The notes under the pieces are model-generated. The model did no database searches, was not told the origin of the DNA, and was given only the letters and a program-made list of their open reading frames with translations. This document shows, piece after piece, positions 7,515 through 13,746 of a stretch of DNA of 13,746 nt. The position numbers were made by a program, and so were the translations under genes. Source of the stretch: Methanimicrococcus sp034006575 (GTDB lineage Archaea > Halobacteriota > Methanosarcinia > Methanosarcinales > Methanosarcinaceae); assembly GCA_034006575.1 (NCBI GenBank), contig JAVESN010000045.1, forward strand, positions 1 to 13,746, written 5' to 3'. How positions within the stretch are numbered: the first letter of the stretch is position 1; each line of letters opens with the position of its first letter.

Positions 7515-7522
7515 GCGAGTGA
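7421..7522 (+). CDS. Putative small cysteine-containing repeat peptide
   Basis: An ATG at 7421 opens 33 codons ending in TGA at 7520-7522. The product consists of 12-residue repeats of the form [GS]GC-x2-MTVE-x-FN, with Cys10 and Cys22 in equivalent places, and a lysine-rich last unit ending NLNGE. The frame is open further left to the TGA at 7385 but holds no ATG, GTG or TTG there; that extension would add a third equivalent Cys. The stop overlaps the in-frame GTG at 7519 of the next gene and sits five bases before its ATG, so translation could be coupled to the permease as at the next two junctions. GCGG upstream is a poor ribosome binding site. No homolog is known to me; the alternative is an untranslated minisatellite. 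Confidence 0.4.
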   Translation: MTVEMFNSGCIGMTVETFNGGCVNKMIKNLNGE

Positions 7523-7527
7523 ATGAT

Positions 7528-8511
7528 ATGGCGCGTGACAGGAATTCCTTTCTTTTTAAGTTTATGTTGACTCTCTTAGTGATTATTGTCATCAATTTTT
7601 TTCTTCCCCGGATAATGCCGGGAGACCCGTTTTCCATGACATCGGATATCGATTCGGGAGACGAGGTTATCGTCATGACGGAGCAACAGCGGCTCTATTA
7701 TACGGAATATTACGGACTTCACCTGCCGCTGCATGAGCAGTTTGTGATATATATTAAAAATTTAATTAAAGGGGATTTGGGAAAAAGCATTTATTATAAA
7801 ATGTCAGTTATAGATGTCATCCGGCTTCATCTGCCTTGGACCATGTTGATTGTTTTGGCGTCCACGGTGTTCAGCACGATAGCGGGGGTGATTCTCGGAA
7901 TATTTTCGGCCAAAAACAGGAAAAAAGGCAGCGACCGGTTAATGATGGCGGGAATGATTGCTTTTGCGGAGATTCCCTCCTTTTTGCTCGGATTGATTCT
8001 TCTTTTGATTTTCAACGTGTATCTGCAACTTTTCCCCCTTGCGGGCGCGGTTACTCCCTTTGCAGTTTACGGCGGTCTGCTCGATCATATATGGGATATC
8101 GCATATCACGCATTTTTGCCCGTTATGACTCTGTCGTTTGCGCAACTGACAGGCGTTTATTTGCTTACTCGGAATTCGTTGATTACCGTGACCTCCAAGG
8201 ATTACATACGGACCGCCCGCTCCAAGGGACTGGGTGAAAAAATCGTGTGGAATCGGCACGCGCTTCGAAACGCACTGCTTCCGGTGGTGACAAGAGCCGG
8301 CTTTATGATCGGTATCATGATGGGAGGCGTTGTTTTGGTGGAAAGCGTTTTTTCTTATCCTGGCGTCGGAATGCTTCTTCGAAGCGCCGTCATCGCCCGA
8401 GATTATCCGCTTATTCAAGGAGTGCTTCTTGTAATTGCGGTTTCCATCCTTGTCTGCAATTTTTTGGTTGATAAAATCTATTGCAAGCTTGATCCGAGGG
8501 TTTCAATATGA
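7528..8511 (+). CDS. Opp/Dpp/Nik-class ABC permease, first subunit (OppB-like)
   Basis: The 327-residue integral membrane protein has about six membrane helices. The N-terminal helix is followed by MPGDPFS, a hallmark of the OppB/DppB/NikB subunit. The cytoplasmic EAA loop that contacts the ATPase is seen in ARSKGLGEKIVWNRHALRN (about residues 235-253). I chose ATG 7528 because GAGTGA lies five bases upstream, the same arrangement as at the methyltransferase start. GTG 7519 is in frame and would add three residues while overlapping the stop of the small ORF. The stop codon overlaps the next start as ATGA, indicating translational coupling with the second permease. Confidence 0.93.
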   Translation: MARDRNSFLFKFMLTLLVIIVINFFLPRIMPGDPFSMTSDIDSGDEVIVMTEQQRLYYTEYYGLHLPLHEQFVIYIKNLIKGDLGKSIYYKMSVIDVIRLHLPWTMLIVLASTVFSTIAGVILGIFSAKNRKKGSDRLMMAGMIAFAEIPSFLLGLILLLIFNVYLQLFPLAGAVTPFAVYGGLLDHIWDIAYHAFLPVMTLSFAQLTGVYLLTRNSLITVTSKDYIRTARSKGLGEKIVWNRHALRNALLPVVTRAGFMIGIMMGGVVLVESVFSYPGVGMLLRSAVIARDYPLIQGVLLVIAVSILVCNFLVDKIYCKLDPRVSI

Positions 8512-9440
8512 CGAAGAGCGTTGAAGTTTCCGGAAATAATAATATATTTTCTTCTCTTCGAGCCTCAGCCGGCAAAATCGGAAAAACAATCGCCTCCACA
8601 TTTTCAAAGTTCAGCGCGGAAGGGAAAATTGGTATTTTCGGTTTAATTTGTATCCTCCTGATGGCCGCTCTTGCTCCATTGATTACGCTTTATCCTCCTC
8701 AAAAAATTACCGGCGACTCTTTGGAAGCTCCCGGAACCGCTCATATACTCGGTACGGACGAGTTGGGCATGGATATTTGGTCACAGATATGTTACGGCGC
8801 AAGAATGAGTCTTTTAATAGGTCTTGCGGTAGCTTTCATTTCGGGTTTTGGAGGCGGAGCCGTCGGAATTTTGGCGGGGTATATGGGAGGGTTTGTCGAT
8901 TTAGCTCTTATGAGAGTGATTGATGTGACCATGGCTCTTCCGAGTTTTCCGTTGTTAATCGTCATATCCGCGTTTTTGGGGCCCAGTGTCTTTAATGTGA
9001 TTTTCATACTGGTTCTTTTCAGTTGGGCCAAACCCGCGCGTATCGCGCGCTCCCAGACTTTGTCGATTAAAAAAAACAATTATATCGTCGCCGCTCGCAA
9101 TTACGGGGCAAAGCCGTTTTACATTCTTCGCCGACATATTTTCCCCGAAGTTCTTCCCGTCCTCTTCATCCTCGTCATCGGCATATCTTCTCACGCGATT
9201 ATAGCGGAAGCCGGACTTGCCTTTTTGGGTCTTGGGGACCCGACATCCAAGAGCTGGGGCATGATGCTTAACAACGCGACAAGTTTTAAGTCAATCTATT
9301 TCACGCCCTATTGGCAATGGTGGTTGTTGCCTCCTTTGTTTATGTTAATCGGGCTTCTTCTCTGTCTCGCGTTCATAGGCAGAGATATGGAACGGATTTT
9401 TGATCCGAAATTAATGATAAAGAAAGGTTTCCAATCATGA
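8508..9440 (+). CDS. Opp/Dpp/Nik-class ABC permease, second subunit (OppC-like)
   Basis: This 310-residue permease begins with a cytoplasmic tail of about 45 residues and then a membrane helix. The family signature HILGTDELGMDIWSQICYG lies after it (about residues 80-98). Five more helices follow, with the EAA loop AARNYGAKPFYILRRHIFPE between helices. The C-terminus GRDMERIFDPKL is typical of OppC, DppC and NikC. GAGGG at 8496-8500 provides the ribosome binding site, seven bases before the ATG. It pairs with the preceding permease to form the membrane channel. Its stop overlaps the ATPase start as ATGA. Confidence 0.94.
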   Translation: MTKSVEVSGNNNIFSSLRASAGKIGKTIASTFSKFSAEGKIGIFGLICILLMAALAPLITLYPPQKITGDSLEAPGTAHILGTDELGMDIWSQICYGARMSLLIGLAVAFISGFGGGAVGILAGYMGGFVDLALMRVIDVTMALPSFPLLIVISAFLGPSVFNVIFILVLFSWAKPARIARSQTLSIKKNNYIVAARNYGAKPFYILRRHIFPEVLPVLFILVIGISSHAIIAEAGLAFLGLGDPTSKSWGMMLNNATSFKSIYFTPYWQWWLLPPLFMLIGLLLCLAFIGRDMERIFDPKLMIKKGFQS

Positions 9441-11158
9441 GTCTTTTTAAAATCAATGACCTGAAATGTCACTACCACACCGATACGGGTATTGTAAAGG
9501 CTGTTGACGGTGTTTCTTTTGAAATCGACACCGGAGAAATTCTGGGAATCGTCGGGGAATCCGGAAGCGGCAAGACCACGATTGCTCACGGGATTATGGG
9601 GATTTTGCCGGAAAATACTTTTATTTCGGGTGAAATCATTTACGACAATCATGTTCTTTCTTCTTTATACCGTTCCGGAATTGATCGATTCCGATGGAAA
9701 GACATCGCGATTGTTTTTCAAAACGGTCTGGACGTGCTGAATCCCGTCATGAAACTGGAGAGGCAAGTCACGGAGCCGATGTTGAAGCATCTTGATATCA
9801 CTCCGGTTCAAGCTCGGAGAAAATGCGCCGATTTGTTTGAAACCGTCCATCTCGATCCGAGTTGGATGGACAGATATCCGCATCAACTTTCCGGGGGCAT
9901 GAGGCAGAGATTTCTTTTGGCAATGGCGCTGGCATGCGATCCTAAATTATTGATTCTGGATGAAGTCACATCCGCGCTGGACGCGTTTGCCCGCAAAGAG
10001 ATTCGGGATCTTTTGGCCGATCTTCAGAAGGAGAACGGCTATACGATGTTAATGATTTCTCACGACCTTGCTTTTATTTCTTCTTTGGCGTCTAAAACGG
10101 TTGTGATGTATTCCGGAAAGGTTGTGGAAACCGGTTATGTCAATGATGTTTTGTGCTCTCCCCTTCATCCTTACACGCGAGGGCTTGTCCACTCCACGCC
10201 GGATATCTTTGCTTATAAAGATCTTTGGGGAATTCCGGGGGACATTCCTTCGGGCGCCGAGTTTAAGGGGTGTCCTTTTTCGGCGCGATGCACGCAAAAG
10301 ATAAAGGAGTGCAATGAATCCGCTCCGGCTCTCGTTTCCGTCGGAGGCGGGCGGGAAATCGCTTGTCATCGAAAAGGTGTTGCGGAACTTTTGCGGGCGG
10401 AAAATCTGAGTTACAGTTATCGTCTTTCCGACGGGCAATATCTAAAAGCCGTCGATGATGTCAATTTGGATGTGAAGGAAGGAGAGGTTCTTGCCATTAT
10501 CGGCCAGACCGGCTCAGGCAAATCGACTCTTGCCCACATTCTTGCAAATGTCTTAAAAACAGAAAGCGGGCATGTCCATTTTATGGGAGAAGACGTCGGC
10601 AAGGCGGATCTTGGAAAGGTTCTCAATGGCATTCAAATTGTGTTTCAGGACCCCTTCTGTTCGACAAACGATCGATTCACCGTGCTCAACGCGATTAAGG
10701 AGCCTCTTGACATTAATAAAATCGGATTAAAGGAGGAACGGCTTCAAAGGGTTTACCGGGCTCTTGAGTTGGTTCATCTTCCGGTCACGGATCAGTTCAT
10801 CGGCAAATATTGCGGGGAGCTCAGCGGGGGGCAAAGGCAGAGAGTGGCGCTTGCCCGAGCGATGGTCATGGAGCCCAAACTTTTGATTGCCGATGAAATT
10901 ACATCCGCTTTAGATGTTTCGACTTCCGCAAACGTATTGCGTTTGTTAAAAGGTCTTCAAAACAAGCGCGGATTCGCAATGATTTATATTTCTCACGACT
11001 TGTCCATGACATTGAAGATTGCCGACAAAATCGCGGTTATGGATCAGGGGCGAATCGTTGAGGCGGGCAATTCTCACGACGTCATGCTTTCGCCCTCGGC
11101 GGATTGTACGAAAAAGCTCGTGGATTCTAAAATTCGTATTTTGAATGAAAAAAAATAA
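9437..11158 (+). CDS. Fused double ATPase of the ABC importer (OppD-OppF type)
   Basis: The 573-residue protein holds two complete ABC ATPase domains. Domain 1 has Walker A GESGSGKT (40-47), Q-loop Gln95, signature LSGGMRQ (151-157), Walker B LLILDE (171-176) and switch His209. Domain 2 has GQTGSGKS (356-363), Gln404, LSGGQRQ (463-469), LLIADE (482-487) and His520. Between them lies the OppD/DppD C-terminal region, beginning HPYTRGLVHSTPD, with Cys279, Cys285, Cys292 and Cys310. That spacing fits the iron-sulfur cluster site known in some DppD/OppD proteins. All catalytic residues are intact in both halves. Most importers of this class use two separate ATPase genes; here one polypeptide supplies both. 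AAAGG precedes the ATG. Confidence 0.95.
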   Translation: MSLFKINDLKCHYHTDTGIVKAVDGVSFEIDTGEILGIVGESGSGKTTIAHGIMGILPENTFISGEIIYDNHVLSSLYRSGIDRFRWKDIAIVFQNGLDVLNPVMKLERQVTEPMLKHLDITPVQARRKCADLFETVHLDPSWMDRYPHQLSGGMRQRFLLAMALACDPKLLILDEVTSALDAFARKEIRDLLADLQKENGYTMLMISHDLAFISSLASKTVVMYSGKVVETGYVNDVLCSPLHPYTRGLVHSTPDIFAYKDLWGIPGDIPSGAEFKGCPFSARCTQKIKECNESAPALVSVGGGREIACHRKGVAELLRAENLSYSYRLSDGQYLKAVDDVNLDVKEGEVLAIIGQTGSGKSTLAHILANVLKTESGHVHFMGEDVGKADLGKVLNGIQIVFQDPFCSTNDRFTVLNAIKEPLDINKIGLKEERLQRVYRALELVHLPVTDQFIGKYCGELSGGQRQRVALARAMVMEPKLLIADEITSALDVSTSANVLRLLKGLQNKRGFAMIYISHDLSMTLKIADKIAVMDQGRIVEAGNSHDVMLSPSADCTKKLVDSKIRILNEKK

Positions 11159-11176
11159 ACGACCGTTTTTATCCTC

Positions 11177-11264
11177 TCGAAATTCGACCAAAAAAAATAC
11201 ACAAACCCCCGTTTTAATTTTTTGAAATTCAACGAAAAAATACGTAAATGCCCCGTTTTTTTAT
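11177..11264. repeat. 45-bp direct duplication with a conserved dyad
   Basis: Two copies start at 11177 and 11222. Each runs: a dyad, an A-run, TAC, AAA, four or five C residues, then GTTTT. The dyad is TCGAAATTCGA in copy 1 and TTGAAATTCAA in copy 2; the two differences fall on opposite arms and keep the symmetry. Copy 2 lacks two A residues of the A-run. The C-run followed by T-runs may help terminate transcription of the uptake operon, whose stop codon ends at 11158. Confidence 0.75.
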
Positions 11265-11350
11265 TTGTTTTTTTGTTTTTTTGTTTTTTTGTTTTATTTT
11301 TTTTGTTTTTTTGTTTTATTATTTTTTGTTTTATTGTTTTTTGTTTTTCT
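11265..11350. repeat. T7G microsatellite-like tract
   Basis: G residues at 11267, 11275, 11283 and 11291 are spaced by eight T-rich bases, and the pattern continues less regularly (11305, 11313) to about 11350. It is almost pure T and G on the + strand. It probably supplies poly-U termination after the operon. The phenylalanine-rich reading frames across it are not credible. Confidence 0.85.
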
Positions 11351-11491
11351 TCCAAATCTTTCATTTCATTCTTTACTTTTTTATATCGCTTGTTTCTTTT
11401 AACAAATACATTTTAAATATTAAAATTAAAAATCTTAAATTAAAAATTTTAAATCTAAATTTTAAATCTAAATCTAAAACGGTGTTACCTC
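11351..11491 (+). promoter_or_regulatory. Promoter and leader region of the ZPR1 gene
   Basis: TTTTTTATATCG near 11376-11387 and TTTTAAATATTAAAA at 11411-11425 are TATA-like; the second has six-base inverted arms. Short AAATCTAAA-type repeats run from about 11430 to 11478. GGTG at 11481-11484 is the ribosome binding site, seven bases before the TTG start at 11492. No gene is seen in this stretch. Confidence 0.45.
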
Positions 11492-12142
11492 TTGATTGAT
11501 TACTTTGAAACCGATTCATGTTGCCCTCTTTGCCAAACGGATATGAAAATCAAATGGCAAAGAGATACGATTCCGTATTTCGGTGACATTATGTACACGA
11601 CGGCCAATTGCGAAAATTGTACGTTTCGCTTTGCCGACACCATCATTCTTTCCGGAAAGGAGCCGACAGGTTACTCTTTGGCCATCCGGTCCGAGGACGA
11701 TTTAAACGCGCGCGTCATTCGCTCGACTTCCGGCACCCTCCTTATAGAAGAACTCGGAATTATGGTTGAACCGGGTCCGATTTCCGAGTCTTACATCACA
11801 AACGTCGAAGGCGTTCTTCATCGCATCCGAAATGTCGTTGAGAGCACGATTCGATGGTCTGAGATGGATAATGATTTTGAAAAAGTCGAGATTGCGACAA
11901 ATTTGAGAGACACGATTAACGCCATCATCGATGATCCGAAAACGGCGCCGGTTCAAATCGTTTTGCAAATCAAGGACCCCCTCGGAAACAGCGCGATTAT
12001 TTCCGCCAACGCCAAATCTTACAAATTATCGGAAGGGGAGTTGGAAAATTTAAAAACGGGAATGATTGTTTTAGATGCCGAAAAAGATGAAATCATTTAC
12101 GATATTTCCGATGAAGCGGGACCGATCGGGAAAACGGAGTGA
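11492..12142 (+). CDS. ZPR1-type zinc-finger protein
   Basis: This 216-residue protein starts at TTG 11492. A four-cysteine zinc finger, CPLC (Cys11, Cys14) and CENC (Cys40, Cys43), opens it with IPYFGDI between the pairs, as in the ZPR1 family. The family core follows: a stretch with EPTGYSLAI, then DDLNARVIRSTSGTLLIEELG and the PGPISESYITNVEGVLHRI region (about 90-110). A helical tail of about 100 residues follows. In eukaryotes ZPR1 binds translation elongation factor eEF1A and assists its folding; a similar role in archaea is plausible but unproven. Length fits archaeal single-domain members (about 200 residues). It stands alone, 168 bases ahead of purA. Confidence 0.88.
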   Translation: MIDYFETDSCCPLCQTDMKIKWQRDTIPYFGDIMYTTANCENCTFRFADTIILSGKEPTGYSLAIRSEDDLNARVIRSTSGTLLIEELGIMVEPGPISESYITNVEGVLHRIRNVVESTIRWSEMDNDFEKVEIATNLRDTINAIIDDPKTAPVQIVLQIKDPLGNSAIISANAKSYKLSEGELENLKTGMIVLDAEKDEIIYDISDEAGPIGKTE

Positions 12143-12143
12143 T

Positions 12144-12215
12144 TTTTTCATTTTTATTTCTATTTTCATTTTTATTTCTATTTTCATTTTTATTTCTATT
12201 TTCATTTTTACTTTT
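12144..12215. repeat. 18-bp tandem repeat after ZPR1
   Basis: A unit of the form TTTTCATTTTTATTTCTA repeats with an 18-base period, the C of the TCA recurring at 12149, 12167, 12185 and 12203. About 3.7 copies begin right after the stop codon. The period is a multiple of three, which gives long but low-complexity reading frames on both strands; neither looks real. The T-richness suggests a termination zone. Confidence 0.88.
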
Positions 12216-12276
12216 ATTTTTACATTTGTATCCATTTTTTTTAAATTATTGTCATTTGCCGTTTTTTGAATGGAAT

Positions 12277-12287
12277 AGTTTAATAAC
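12277..12287 (+). promoter_or_regulatory. TATA-like box of purA, possibly leaderless
   Basis: AGTTTAATAAC is centred about 28 bases upstream of ATG 12311, the normal TATA-to-start distance in archaea. No GGTG or GGAGG-like sequence precedes the ATG. Together these suggest transcription starts at or very near the start codon, giving a leaderless mRNA. Confidence 0.4.
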
Positions 12288-12310
12288 TTTTTCATTCCTT
12301 TACTCATACT

Positions 12311-13627
12311 ATGTTTACAATTATCACAGGCGCGCAATTCGGAGACGAAGGAAAAGGAAAAGTTGTTGATTATTTGACAAACAACAATGATTATGATATT
12401 GTGGCGCGTTTTAAAGGCGGCAACAATGACAAGCATACGGTTGTTATCGATGGCGAAGCGTATCAATTCCATCAAATTCCGTCCGGCGTTTTGGTCGATA
12501 AAATTTCTTTAATCGGTCCCGGTGTCGTTTTAAATCCTTTTTTACTCATGGACGAATTGGACTCTCTTAAAAAAAGAAATATTGAGATTTCCGGGGAAAA
12601 TTTCGGAATTGATTTTCAAGCCGGAATCATCATGCCGTATCATATCGCGATGAACGCTTTGGTTGAAAGCGCTCAAAAGAAAAGAGGCGGTGTTTCAAAA
12701 AACGGAATCCCGTACGCGTACGTGGACCGGATTTTAAAATACGAATTCCGTTTGGTTGATTTATTCGATGAAGATGTTTTTTATGAAAAATTAAATCGAA
12801 TACTGCCGGCACGAAAAGAATTGATTTCCAAACTCGGCGGAAACCCTTACAACCTTTTTTCAGAAACCGAAGCCCAAAAATTATTAAGTATCGGAGAAAC
12901 GCTCCAAGATTTTGCCGTGGACACGTCTTATGAAATCAATAATTTTCTCCGCGCCGGCAAAAAAGTGCTTGCCGAAGGAATTCAAGGAACGATGACGGAT
13001 GTTCTTCACGGGACGCATCCGCATGTTTCTCCGTCTTTGACAGTTGCAGGATCGGCATGTACCGGACTCGGGGTCGGCCCGTCTAAAGTTTCTAAAACAA
13101 TTGGCGTTCTTAAATCCTACACGACTAGAGCCGGGGACGGCCCGTTGCCGACGGAGCAAAAGAACGAAATCGGCCGGCATTTGGAAGAGAAAGGTCACGA
13201 ATACAATCCCGTAACCGGGCGCGAAAACAGTTGCGGTTGGTTGGACATGTGCCTTTTGAAAAAATCCATCGATTTAAACGGTTATACCGAGTTGGTTTTG
13301 ACGAAATTAGACGTTTTATCGGGGCTGGATACCGTCAAAATATGCGCGGCTTATGAGTTGGACGGCGAACGCATCGATTATCCGCCGCCCTCGGCAAAAG
13401 ACTTGGAGCGATGTATCCCGATTTACGGAGACGAAATCGGATGGGATGAGCCGCTTGAAGAGATTCGGCAATTCAGTGATTTGCCGTATCACGCGCGCGA
13501 ATTTGTCGAATATATCGAAAAGATTAGCAACGTCCCGATCAGCCACATTTCCGTCGGCCCGAAAAGAGAGCAAATGATTCCGGTCGATATAAACCGAAAG
13601 AAAGATACACGGTGTAATCCGGTTTAA
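12311..13627 (+). CDS. purA: Divergent adenylosuccinate synthetase
   Basis: The 438-residue product is homologous to PurA, which makes adenylosuccinate from IMP, aspartate and GTP. The P-loop GDEGKGK (11-17, with catalytic Asp12) and catalytic His42 are present, as are Gln225, the nucleotide-site motif TKLDVLSGLD (331-340) and SVGPKREQ near the C-terminus. Several motifs that are nearly invariant elsewhere differ. NAGHT is NDKHT (39-43). The positions of E. coli Thr129, Arg131 and Arg143 are Ser129, Asn131 and Lys143. The aspartate loop TTGRxRRCGW reads VTGRENSCGW (301-310), so Arg305 is lost. The length matches the long Methanosarcina-type enzyme. No ribosome binding site is visible. It could be a drifting PurA or a homolog with altered substrate. 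Confidence 0.88.
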   Translation: MFTIITGAQFGDEGKGKVVDYLTNNNDYDIVARFKGGNNDKHTVVIDGEAYQFHQIPSGVLVDKISLIGPGVVLNPFLLMDELDSLKKRNIEISGENFGIDFQAGIIMPYHIAMNALVESAQKKRGGVSKNGIPYAYVDRILKYEFRLVDLFDEDVFYEKLNRILPARKELISKLGGNPYNLFSETEAQKLLSIGETLQDFAVDTSYEINNFLRAGKKVLAEGIQGTMTDVLHGTHPHVSPSLTVAGSACTGLGVGPSKVSKTIGVLKSYTTRAGDGPLPTEQKNEIGRHLEEKGHEYNPVTGRENSCGWLDMCLLKKSIDLNGYTELVLTKLDVLSGLDTVKICAAYELDGERIDYPPPSAKDLERCIPIYGDEIGWDEPLEEIRQFSDLPYHAREFVEYIEKISNVPISHISVGPKREQMIPVDINRKKDTRCNPV

Positions 13628-13640
13628 AAAAGAAATAAAT

Positions 13641-13690
13641 CGCTTAAAATTGTTTGTGTAAAAACCAAACCTTTTAAGCGTTATTTTTTT
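13641..13690 (+). terminator. Strong hairpin terminator of purA
   Basis: CGCTTAAAA (13641-13649) pairs perfectly with TTTTAAGCG (13672-13680). Inside, GTTTG (13652-13656) pairs with CAAAC (13666-13670), leaving a nine-base loop. A T-run ends the element at 13690. It starts 14 bases after the purA stop codon. Confidence 0.85.
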
Positions 13691-13691
13691 A

Positions 13692-13746
13692 ATTCTATTC
13701 TATTCTATTCTATTTTGTTTTGTTTTGTTTTGTTTTGTTTTGTTTT
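13692..13746. repeat. Compound pentanucleotide microsatellite
   Basis: ATTC and three TATTC units (to 13710) are followed by one TATTT (13711-13715) and six TGTTT units to the window end. The five-base phase never breaks, so the motif changes by single substitutions through the intermediate TATTT. The array is cut by the window edge. Confidence 0.95.

Noticed and set aside
11222..11499. Phenylalanine-rich frames between the ATPase and ZPR1 genes
   Set aside because: They are products of T7G repeats and AT-rich spacer, with no initiation signals.
12071..12475. Minus-strand ORF with KIEIKM repeats
   Set aside because: It crosses the 18-bp repeat and the start of purA; the repeats alone explain the open frame.
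12311..13627. PurZ (2-aminoadenine pathway) instead of PurA
   Set aside because: The catalytic Asp that PurZ replaces is kept as Asp12, and no Z-genome companion genes are present.

Overview
The window reads as archaeal chromosome, most likely a methanogen of the Methanosarcinaceae (inference). The evidence is an MCT-1-like PUA protein, an archaeal SepF, a ZPR1 zinc-finger protein, an adenylosuccinate synthetase that resembles the Methanosarcina type as I remember it, TATA-like boxes rather than -35/-10 promoters, and Shine-Dalgarno sequences of the GGTG(A) type. Moderate-GC genes alternate with extremely AT-rich, T-biased spacers full of tandem repeats. This looks like a small host-associated methanogen such as Methanimicrococcus or a relative, but the genus is a guess. 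All real genes lie on the + strand.

Layout: (1) 1-499, T-rich spacer and leader. (2) 500-2545, membrane pyrophosphatase hppA, followed by a hairpin terminator. (3) 2714-3199, PUA-domain RNA-binding protein. (4) 3200-3851, a 40-bp tandem repeat array, then a promoter and possible attenuator for sepF. (5) 3852-4235, sepF, the membrane anchor of FtsZ-based division. (6) 4236-4872, spacer with a terminator, short repeats and a dyad-rich promoter. (7) 4873-11158, an uptake operon: a lipoprotein substrate-binding protein, a SAM-dependent methyltransferase, a probable unannotated 33-residue repeat peptide, two permeases and a fused double ATPase. (8) 11159-11491, spacer with a duplicated 45-bp element and T7G repeats. 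(9) 11492-12142, ZPR1-type protein. (10) 12311-13627, a divergent purA with a strong terminator, then a pentanucleotide microsatellite running off the end.

The operon is a complete peptide/nickel-class (Opp/Dpp/Nik) ABC importer. Its last two junctions are ATGA overlaps, so the permeases and ATPase are probably translated in coupled fashion. A methyltransferase between the binding protein and the permeases suggests that the imported ligand, or a metal chelate of it, is methylated; this is inference. The most novel points are the small cysteine-containing repeat ORF at 7421-7522, the substituted active-site motifs of PurA, the helically phased 40-bp array, and the fact that nearly every spacer carries its own private tandem repeat family.
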